Origin: Metallyticus violacea
Taxonomy: Eukaryota > Arthropoda > Insecta > Mantodea > Metallyticidae
DNA length: 64,000 nucleotides
NCBI GenBank assembly: GCA_030762175.1
Contig: CM060834.1
Coordinates: forward strand, 68,863,501-68,927,500
Reading direction: 5' to 3'
Below, one piece after another: positions 59,701-64,000 of this stretch. The notes under the pieces were generated by a model. It was given only the letters and a program-made list of their open reading frames with translations. It made no database searches and was not told where the DNA came from. The position numbers and the translations under genes were made by a program. Positions within the stretch are counted from its first letter, which is position 1, and every line of letters starts with the position of its first letter.

Positions 59701-62190
59701 ATTGGGGCCAACTTTATATTGACTTTTTTGAAAATCTTTTTAAATTTGTAGTGCAATTATGAATTATATGTGATTTTAGGATTTCTCCAGTTTGTATTTG
59801 TTGATCCTTTTTATTAAAACTGTTGTTTATGGGTGTTCATGATGTATTCAAACTCACTATTGTATTCTGTGGCATTGAGAGGGATGTTGACCAGTCTAAA
59901 AGCCAAACAGCATACTGGTGTGGTACTGGGTTGAAATGATTATGTTTTTTATGTACTTATCTGAATGCGTTGGTTTTCGACATATTCCTAACTGTATATT
60001 GTTCTCCCTTCTGATGATTTTCAGGTCAAGAATGGAAGCCATCCATCTTTCTCAATTTTGTAAATTTTACAGATGTGTCTTGTTGGTTGAGAGTTTGAGA
60101 GAATCTAACAAATATTTCTTAGGTACTATTGCATATAGTATATTAATATTTGCAATAGGTTAAATTATATAGACTTATTCATCTTATATAATTAAATAAA
60201 TTGTTGTACTTATGAAGCTGTAGACAATGGAGTGTAATATTATTTAAGTAAGTGGAGTTAGTTTGAATGTGTTGAACACATTTAGTGTAGGTTATATTAC
60301 CACTCCATTGTCTACAGCTTCATAAGTACAATTTATTTACTCAAATAAACTGCTATAACCTCTTCCTTCATGCTTTCTTTCATATGCTAGTTCAAAGCAC
60401 CCTTCCATCTGCTGCTAACAGTTATACGGCAGTAAAAAAAATATATATATTACAGTCAGCACATGTTAGATTCTGCAAATACTGTTGTTGATTTTATGTA
60501 TGCCTTCTTCTTCTTCTTCTTCTTCTTCTTCTTCTTCTCCTCCTCCTCCTCCTCATTTGGCACTCATTTTGGGTGAGCATTGGCCTGCTGCAGCGACTTC
60601 TGCTTCCTCTATCTCCATCATACGACTTCATAGGTAGAGGGCAGTATTGCAGGGGGGCATGTGATTAGCATGCCAGCCCCCCCACAGTCAACTATCACAC
60701 AGTTTTCATGAAGATTGAAGATTGGCATCTCTCCATCAGGCAGCTTCCCAATTATCCTCGTGAGGCTGGGAGGACCATGTTCCAAACCTCCCTAACTTCT
60801 AACTTATAAAAATTCCTAAGTAGGTACTGGGAATTGAACCTGGGCCTCCCAGCCAGTAGTCAGCAATGCTAACCACTAGACCAAGGAGGTGGTCTTATTT
60901 ATGTATTAATTTAAAAAAAAATTAATCTGGTTGAGGTTATTATAATAATTATAATTTTTATTGAACTGCTAAGTTGTTGCATATAATATACTATCCACTG
61001 AATTTGGCCCTGACCACTATTCAGATGGGCAACTTGCTTAAATTTAACCATTACTTTTTACAATGATCTTTAATTCTTATATTTATAATCATACAGTATT
61101 GTTCCTTCTCTATTTTAACAGTCCCTTTCCATTTGTTAATTACTTTCTCTAAATATTGCCCCATGCTCTTACAATTTTTGTCTAAATTTTTATTCATATT
61201 AGTATTCCTATTAGCTCTAGACCATACACTTTCTATTCTCCAAATCTTTGATTCCCTTCATTTGAATATTATGTGTTGTACATCTTCTTTTTCCCTTCAT
61301 AGTGGACATTCACCTTGCAGATAGCCATTTGTCCTTATAGCCTCCAAACTCTTAACCATGCTATTCCCCCCTCTTCCTTCTTTATTGATGTTGCCTATAT
61401 ACCTCTCTCTTTCCCAATTGTTTTTCATTGGAACATAAAATACTAATGACTTCTTCTTGATTATCTGACTGAACAACTTTTATATCTCAATATCTTCAAA
61501 CATTTTCTAATACTCTTCCAAAAGCCTGTTTTTATTTGTTTCTCTTTTTCTCCAAACATCTCCCAATCCAGTCTTTTTTAAATTATTTCTTAATTAACTT
61601 ATCCATTCAATGGTTTATAAACTTGTTTCTTGGTATTTTAAACATCGTTTTAACAAATTATCTCCACTTAAATTTAGGATCTGTAACAGTGTTTCAAAGC
61701 TCTCTCCATAATCAATCTTTTCCTTGCTACTCTTGCCATTTCAATTTCAGTCACTTCATTAGCTGGGTTGAAGTTATAACAAGAAAGAGAATGCCAAAAT
61801 AATGCAAATTAAGTTAAGAGAGTGAAGATGATAAAGCTAAGGGATCTCTCATAAGTTGTTGCTGACAATGAGGTTTCATAAAAATAGTAAAGGACATGTT
61901 TTGCTCACTTGCAGTGACCAGATAAAATTTTTTTCAATTTATTTATTTATATATTTCAGCTCTTTGGCAACCTTACTACTTTTAATTTTCCTAAACTTCT
62001 GTGAGTCTTCAGTTTCATACTCTATTTTTTGCAGTCCATGATATATTCCAAGCAATTGGTGTGCCATTGGGAACGTGATGAGCTGCACAAGACAAACGCA
62101 AGGGAATGTGAACGATTGGAGGAGCGCTGGCAGTCAGAGGAATGCCTTGATGCCATAGTGGGTTTTCTCACTAAACAAAGCAAGATGTAA
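41017..62190 (+). CDS. ECI2: Enoyl-CoA delta isomerase, peroxisomal type (ECI2-like), six exons
   Basis: Join 41017-41115, 41296-41471, 49747-49867, 54117-54206, 57271-57414, 62035-62190: 261 residues, all junctions GT-AG and in phase. The crotonase-fold enzyme moves the double bond of 3-enoyl-CoA to 2-enoyl-CoA so that unsaturated fatty acids can enter beta-oxidation. Seen: [22 protein letters not shown] and [10 protein letters not shown] (CoA/oxyanion-hole loops); [14 protein letters not shown] with the Glu matching the catalytic acid of ECI2; [15 protein letters not shown]; and a C-terminal SKM, an accepted PTS1 variant for peroxisomal import. The length fits a single isomerase domain without the acyl-CoA-binding domain of vertebrate ECI2. 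An in-frame ATG at 40981 lies within the likely acceptor tract (exon start 40991), so 41017 is preferred; a 5' exon may be missing. The introns after exon 2 total about 20 kb and are full of mobile elements. Confidence 0.88.
41296..41471 (+). CDS. ECI2: ECI2-like exon 2
   Basis: Acceptor 'tgaccag' at 41289-41295, donor GTAAAG at 41472. It carries the first oxyanion/CoA loop ([13 protein letters not shown]). It ends two bases into a codon. Confidence 0.9.
41510..41712 (+). mobile_element. MITE-1 copy, truncated
   Basis: Starts AAGGTTTTTCAAAAGTAAAG and is colinear with the reverse complement of 46676 down to about 46490, through 'agctatga' and 'aaattagaacc'. The second terminus is missing. Confidence 0.75.
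41884..42001 (+). repeat. (TCC)n-(TTC)n microsatellite
   Basis: About 20 TCC units pass directly into about 19 TTC units, so one strand is purely purine for nearly 120 bases. It lies in intron 2 of the ECI2-like gene. Confidence 0.95.
42240..43545 (+). mobile_element. PLE-10, interrupted by a SINE-A
   Basis: Plus-strand pieces: [20 protein letters not shown] (about 42300, motif C YVED in place of YVDD), PLE thumb text, and a nuclease end at 43225-43479 ([36 protein letters not shown]). A degraded hammerhead (ACAAUGUGAGCAAAGGUCUC) is at about 43505. A SINE-A sits at 42552-42823. Removing it rejoins [14 protein letters not shown] in frame. Confidence 0.8.
42542..42833 (+). mobile_element. SINE-A copy 6 with 10-bp TSD
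   Basis: ATTAGTTTAT at 42542-42551 is repeated at 42824-42833. The insert (42552-42823, 272 bp) has the head GATGGCCGAGGTCATTAAGG, a B box GGTTCAAGGCC, the body landmark and the standard 3' end. This copy fixes the family's true length and ends. Confidence 0.92.
43548..43845 (-). mobile_element. SINE-B copy 2
   Basis: Minus-strand copy with a diverged tRNA head (GGTAACCATACTTGCTTCTT, B box GGTTCGATTCGGC) and the same body as 23950-24247, including 'ccttcggaagggaagtaaag'. Confidence 0.85.
43920..45272. other. Intron stretch with no recognised element
   Basis: Part of ECI2-like intron 2. No motif-bearing frame and no repeat shared with the rest of the window, apart from a weak phrase at 43845-43915 similar to 49885-49950. 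Confidence 0.4.
45278..45472 (+). mobile_element. SINE-B copy 3, head missing
   Basis: Plus-strand body only, from 'tatggcttcctttggaaggg' through 'gatgacctgagatgtttaag' to 'tccttaaataaaatgaat'. It lacks the tRNA-like head, as expected of a 5'-truncated insertion. Confidence 0.8.
46264..46676. mobile_element. MITE-1, both termini present (about 413 bp)
   Basis: The terminal inverted repeats ACAGGATTTTTCAAAAG (left) and CTTTTGAAAAATCCTGT (46660-46676) match exactly. No coding sequence is inside. The TSD is ambiguous; TA is possible. The partial copy at 41510-41712 shows that it is a family. Confidence 0.75.
46779..46866 (+). repeat. Purine-rich imperfect (GGA)n/(GAA)n/(ACA)n microsatellite
   Basis: GGA units pass into interspersed GAA and ACA units. 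The frames open across it are low-complexity artefacts. Confidence 0.9.
46975..47640 (+). repeat. Dispersed repeat R1, copy 2 (longest)
   Basis: Shares 47030-47275 with the inverted copy at 10612-10865 and most of its length with 52885-53420. On minus, both long copies show a decayed helix-turn-helix-like segment ([12 protein letters not shown] here). It is probably a fragment of a DNA transposon. Confidence 0.8.
47645..48240. other. Intron stretch with no recognised element
   Basis: AT-rich sequence in ECI2-like intron 2, no motif seen. Confidence 0.4.
48245..48330 (+). repeat. PLE terminal-repeat fragment (PLE-4 family)
   Basis: Matches the right arm of the PLE-4 palindrome at about 20265-20340 (caagtttcactgtgcgagtt, then aaagttcttaaatgaat). 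No coding part. Confidence 0.8.
48454..48501 (+). repeat. Exact tandem duplication, 2 x 24 bp
   Basis: A unit beginning AATCCTAAAGTGTTATGACT occurs at 48454-48477 and 48478-48501. Confidence 0.95.
48708..48867 (+). repeat. Imperfect tandem duplication, period 84 bp
   Basis: Two copies starting CAGATAAATAAAGCTTAGAT, at 48708 and 48792, each followed by 'ggaaggaccaga' and 'caaggag'. Several substitutions separate them. Confidence 0.85.
48870..49740. other. Intron stretch with no recognised element
   Basis: End of ECI2-like intron 2. A plus frame at 49597-49800 runs into exon 3 out of frame and is not coding. Confidence 0.4.
49747..49867 (+). CDS. ECI2: ECI2-like exon 3
   Basis: Acceptor 'ttcttccag', donor GTGTGT. 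It completes the split codon and encodes [20 protein letters not shown] then [20 protein letters not shown], the second oxyanion-hole segment. Confidence 0.9.
49950..50793 (+). mobile_element. LINE-A copy, 5' truncated, with (TTA)n tail
   Basis: Two overlapping frames give the C-terminal end of the LINE-A RT protein: [19 protein letters not shown], then after a frameshift [17 protein letters not shown] and [26 protein letters not shown]. This is followed by about 50 bases and a run of about 17 TTA units (50743-50793), a typical non-LTR 3' tail. It is inserted in ECI2-like intron 3. Confidence 0.85.
51361..51402 (-). ncRNA. Hammerhead ribozyme, complete core (minus arm)
   Basis: Minus strand: GGAA, CUGAUGA (plus 51392-51398), stem II GGAGC-GAUG-GCUCU, GAAA (plus 51371-51374), stem III C-UA-G, GUC, UUCC. 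Predicted cleavage is after the C at plus position 51365. Stem I closes GGAA with UUCC. Confidence 0.85.
51436..51477 (+). ncRNA. Hammerhead ribozyme, complete core (plus arm)
   Basis: GGAA (51436-51439), CUGAUGA (51440-51446), stem II GGAGC with GCUCC around an AAUG loop, GAAA (51464-51467), minimal stem III C-UA-G, GUC ending at 51473 (predicted cleavage site) and UUCC (51474-51477). Every invariant core base is present. Stem III of this size is usually unstable as a monomer, so activity may need a dimer. Confidence 0.85.
52255..52880. other. Intron stretch with no recognised element
   Basis: T-rich sequence in ECI2-like intron 3 (52390-52425 is nearly all T/A). No motif. Confidence 0.4.
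52885..53420 (+). repeat. Dispersed repeat R1, copy 3
   Basis: Diverged copy of 46975-47640. On minus, 53125-53310 reads [20 protein letters not shown] then [16 protein letters not shown], a helix-turn-helix-like segment similar to the N-terminus of insect transposases of the DUF4817 type. Confidence 0.75.
53440..53640 (+). pseudogene. mariner transposase N-terminal remnant
   Basis: The frame at 53408-53602 contains [20 protein letters not shown], which matches the helix-turn-helix (F.LGKSA.E.Y.ML..AYG) of mariner transposases. Nothing of the catalytic core follows. Confidence 0.6.
53645..54110. other. Intron stretch with no recognised element
   Basis: AT-rich end of ECI2-like intron 3, no motif. 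Confidence 0.4.
54117..54206 (+). CDS. ECI2: ECI2-like exon 4 (catalytic Glu)
   Basis: Acceptor 'gcattttag', donor GTAATG. It encodes [20 protein letters not shown] then [10 protein letters not shown]. The Glu of AEGCSS corresponds to the catalytic acid of the family. Confidence 0.9.
54355..54579. mobile_element. Solo palindromic PLE terminal repeat (199 bp) with 13-bp TSD
   Basis: TAAAATCTATTCT at 54355-54367 is repeated at 54567-54579. The insert (54368-54566) has inverted arms of about 75 bp (TTAATTGATATCATTGTATG and its inverse). The loop keeps only the 3' half of a hammerhead on minus (GAAACUGGUUC). It is near the start of ECI2-like intron 4. Confidence 0.88.
54709..54805 (+). repeat. 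(ATGG)n microsatellite, LINE-C tail
   Basis: About 24 ATGG-type units with GTGG/GAGT variants. It abuts the 3' end of the minus-strand LINE-C, so it is probably the (CCAT)n tail of that insertion. Confidence 0.9.
54806..55540 (-). mobile_element. LINE-C: non-LTR retrotransposon 3' end (RNase H to zinc-finger region)
   Basis: The minus frame 55073-55375 and its continuation read [36 protein letters not shown] and, after a stop, [19 protein letters not shown]. This resembles the C-terminus of I/R1-type elements (GPS..LL...LTGH..L..HL..LG.....CR.C..EEET..H.L..CP). Only this end is present. Confidence 0.7.
55706..55888 (-). mobile_element. SINE-A copy 7, head missing
   Basis: Minus-strand body from 'ttttcaggttttcctcagtc' to the GTAAAAATGGCATTAAATAC 3' end. 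The tRNA head is absent (5' truncation). Confidence 0.85.
55890..57265. other. Intron stretch, mostly unassigned
   Basis: ECI2-like intron 4. The segment 56610-56870 may be a transposase shred on minus, but no frame is convincing. Confidence 0.35.
57271..57414 (+). CDS. ECI2: ECI2-like exon 5
   Basis: Acceptor 'ttattcatag', donor GTAAGT. It encodes [20 protein letters not shown] then LVSEVYPS and the following helix, the usual crotonase trimer-side segment. Confidence 0.9.
57661..57738 (+). repeat. (GAA)n-(GGA)n microsatellite
   Basis: About 20 GAA units then GGA units, just inside ECI2-like intron 5. The glutamate-rich open frame across it is an artefact. Confidence 0.95.
57790..58905. other. 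Intron stretch with no recognised element
   Basis: ECI2-like intron 5, no motif-bearing frame. The 58076-58294 (-) frame contains a phrase ([20 protein letters not shown]) like hammerhead-era PLE flank text, but nothing firm. Confidence 0.35.
58915..59115. mobile_element. Solo palindromic PLE terminal repeat with hammerhead
   Basis: Inverted arms share 'atgattgagtcaaactacac' (58921) and its inverse (about 59070-59095), plus 'ttgctccacttacttattta' and its inverse. The centre holds a hammerhead on minus. Confidence 0.75.
58972..59022 (-). ncRNA. Hammerhead-like motif, core boxes present, stem III weakened
   Basis: Minus strand: CUGAUGA (plus 59006-59012) and GAAA (plus 58984-58987) are both intact. 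Stem III has lost its C-G pair (C with A) and the triplet is AUU. Stem I pairing is poor. Activity is doubtful. Confidence 0.5.
59280..60100 (-). mobile_element. PLE-14, 3' part (thumb, GIY-YIG nuclease, pLTR)
   Basis: Minus-strand pieces: thumb text with NSLINTHK-like phrases (about 59840), [15 protein letters not shown] (about 59725), [20 protein letters not shown] (about 59600, an intact GIY-x-YIG motif) and [20 protein letters not shown] (about 59480). It ends in a pLTR at about 59280-59370 with a mutated hammerhead (CUGAGGA kept, GAAA changed to AAAA, GUC kept at plus 59322-59324). Confidence 0.75.
60195..60345. repeat. Inverted repeat, probable PLE terminal palindrome
   Basis: Arms 'tacttatgaagctgtagaca' (60210) and the exact inverse (about 60310-60332), with 'gagtgtaatatt' against 'ttatattaccactc' inside. 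Related sequence occurs at 59225-59260 beside PLE-14. Confidence 0.75.
60500..60895 (-). mobile_element. tRNA-headed SINE-C with purine microsatellite tail
   Basis: On minus, the head is CCTTGGTCTAGTGGTTAGCA (A box, strongly tRNA-like) and CAGGTTCAATTCCCAG (B box). A body of about 270 bases follows, ending in (GGA)n-(GAA)n (60500-60554, TTC/TCC on plus). The microsatellite looks like the 3' tail of the SINE. Confidence 0.75.
61060..61760 (-). mobile_element. LINE-B C-terminal fragment
   Basis: The minus strand reads GYLQGECPL then (after a stop) [12 protein letters not shown], a CxxC..H motif, continuing [18 protein letters not shown] and [17 protein letters not shown]. It is colinear with the C-terminal part of 30850-32450. 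Several stops. Confidence 0.65.
62035..62190 (+). CDS. ECI2: ECI2-like exon 6, stop and PTS1
   Basis: Acceptor 'attttttgcag'. It encodes the C-terminal helices ([20 protein letters not shown]) and ends QSKM-stop. The ending fits a peroxisomal targeting tripeptide. Confidence 0.9.
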   Translation, partial: SMIYSKQLVCHWERDELHKTNARECERLEERWQSEECLDAIVGFLTKQSKM

Positions 62191-62389
62191 CTATTTCCAT
62201 CAGGTATAGTGCAGTAAAATAACAACAGGATGTGGGGTGATAAACTGAATTGTTATCAAGCAATTAACAAAACATTTTTATTCCTGTAATTGAATCTGTT
62301 ATATAATTGCAAGGAAAAAATGTTTAGAAGTTAATTCATAATTTTCAGTATTAATTAAATTTGGAATCTAAAACAGTAAAGCACACATT

Positions 62390-62640
62390 AATAATCTATC
62401 ATGAGTTGAACTATTTAAAATAACTCTTTTCCTAGCTTCACTTACTCAAGGGTTTATTAGACATGTTTCTTGGGTCTCTGGCCACATCCTTAACTGTTAT
62501 ATGATTGCTGGATCATTGGCTGGAGTTGAGTTAGTTGGTGTCTGAGGTGATTCTGGTGCCCTTCTGATGTATTTGAACATACCTTTGAATAAAAAAGAAC
62601 TCATGAGTGATGACTATCTATACATACTAGAAGATGCAAA
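62390..62640 (-). mobile_element. PLE-15 3' end with decayed hammerhead
   Basis: Minus strand: a nuclease-tail phrase (RRAPESPQTPTNSTPANDPA, about 62560), then UUAAGGA in place of CUGANGA (about 62485), a stem II segment GGCCAGAGACC, GAAA (plus 62466-62469), C-AU-GUC, and a pLTR. It lies just downstream of the isomerase gene. Confidence 0.65.
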
Positions 62641-62644
62641 ATCA

Positions 62645-64000
62645 ATTGGTTCAGCAAAAAAATGGTAAATCAATAATTCAAACATTCAAAAGCAAAAAAG
62701 AATTAAGTAGGTCATGACTCTTTCTGATATACTGGAGGCTAAAAGCTATAAAAATTAACATACCCCCTGAAGCCAATTCTAAAGATTTCCAAATCATAAT
62801 ACCGTTATAATTTTGGCAGTAACTATTAAATCCAAAATTGTGTTTTTGAAATGTAATTTTAGTGATTTCTGCTTGAGTAAAAAATATAAAATCAAGACTT
62901 CATGAGAAAGCAAGGTATCTGTTATGTAGAAACATACAGGAATATCACTTTACAAATTCAACCAGTCTGTAAAGCAACCTGTTCAAAATATCACTGTTCC
63001 TTCTCCTAAGGCAGAAATGTTTTATTTAGTTTTAATAGATTTTTTTAACATTGTACCTGTTTTGGCGGTGATAAGATGATATCAATGTTGTTCTGGAAGA
63101 ATGCATATTTCAGCTGAGCATTTTAGTTAATTTATCTTTAAGGTGCTTGCTATATGCCATGAAAATAATTTCTTTCCAGTCTTCATTCTCTTTTAAAATA
63201 ATCCCTTTTGACACAATTTTTCCTTGCCTGCCCTTATAATGAGATCGTGATTGTCAACCAATATAAACAAATAAATAAATATAAATGACCAAATAGACTA
63301 ATAAAATAAATGACCAAGAGCAATCGGGAAGCTTGATTCTTCTGCCATCTCTCGACGGCTGAAATTGATGCTCCTAAATGTAGCCTTATGGAACCATAGT
63401 CTCAAAGCAGATTATTATGCTTGAATATCAATAAATAAAAAAATAAAGTATTTATTTAAATTATCATTATATCTGAGGAAAAAAACAAGACCCATTTTGC
63501 AGAAATGACAATGGTCAGCTCTATGCATTAAAATCCCTAAGGAGTAGGCATAATCTAATTCAAGGTATAGTAACATATGGCAAACAGCTGTTCCTACATT
63601 TTGCTCATATATGACGTCACTTGTAACTTTTTACTAATACTTTACAAATTCTTTTGTGGAACAGAAAGTTACAAAACCAAACTTCAAGGACTTGCAGTAA
63701 TACACTAGTATGCGATTTTTAATATGAGGGTAAGTCATTAAGCAAGTTAAGTTACAAATTGATGTGGGGACTACATGTTTGAATGAAGACGTGAAGCTAT
63801 TACCACTAGATGGTAGCATTAGTCTAGTGACAACTAGCGACAATGAACACAAGAATTGATATTTATAATAGCAAAATAGTAGTTGAAAGATGGTGGCACC
63901 TATGAGTGAGTATATACAATCCTCAAACAGTGTTTTGTTATGCAATTTTTTGAACAAAAGGTATGGAATCAAAGAGTATTCATAAAGAAGTGTTTCCTGT
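62645..64000. other. Stretch with no recognised gene
   Basis: Downstream of the isomerase gene. A phrase at 63720-63850 (tatgagggtaagtcattaag, ctagatggtagcatt) resembles the 5' region of mariner-type elements, but no transposase frame is seen before the window ends. Confidence 0.4.

Noticed and set aside
61133..61324. Plus-strand hydrophobic frame that looks like membrane segments
   Set aside because: It is antisense to the LINE-B C-terminal fragment, whose A-rich coding strand gives Phe/Leu-rich text in reverse.
63720..63900. mariner 5' end
   Set aside because: Only short suggestive phrases. The terminus and transposase are not visible before the window ends, so it is not listed as an element.

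Overview
The window is AT-rich eukaryotic DNA dominated by decayed mobile elements, with parts of two cellular genes. Spliceosomal introns, tRNA-headed SINEs, mariner and CACTA-like transposons, several non-LTR retrotransposons and many Penelope-like elements (PLEs) point to an arthropod. The SINE body style and mariner types suggest an insect or chelicerate, but the species cannot be read from the sequence.

Layout. 0.1-24 kb is intergenic and repeat-filled: a broken non-LTR element (0.1-2.3 kb), four copies of a tRNA-derived SINE (SINE-A), a PLE at 11.2-14.3 kb interrupted by a second PLE with a 12-bp target-site duplication (TSD), a CACTG-ended DNA transposon with a broken transposase (14.8-17.1 kb), mariner remnants (17.2-18.8 kb) and a nearly complete GIY-YIG PLE (20.0-22.7 kb). 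24.6-27.8 kb is a 1064-codon minus-strand exon of a low-complexity, lysine/serine-rich, probably nuclear protein that I could not identify. Its 5' side (about 28.4-28.7 kb) has CRE-like and NRF1-like sites and may be its promoter. 28.7-41 kb is intergenic (non-LTR and PLE remnants). 41.0-62.2 kb is a plus-strand six-exon gene for a peroxisomal-type enoyl-CoA delta isomerase (ECI2/PECI family). Its last four introns are swollen by PLEs, SINEs, non-LTR tails, MITEs and purine-rich microsatellites.

The most notable content is a population of about fifteen PLE pieces whose terminal repeats (pLTRs) are arranged as inverted, palindromic pairs and carry hammerhead ribozyme motifs. A 276-bp insertion at 51301-51576, bounded by a 12-bp TSD and sitting inside an older PLE, holds two complete head-to-head hammerhead cores, one per strand, and no protein-coding sequence. 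Similar solo palindromes with 13-16 bp TSDs sit at 40.8 and 54.4 kb. The second item is the link between a Cys-rich 'uncharacterized' protein family, multicopy in invertebrates by my recollection, and CACTG termini with a TTA TSD, which places it in the CACTA/EnSpm superfamily. Element boundaries are read by eye and are approximate unless a TSD or inverted repeat is cited.
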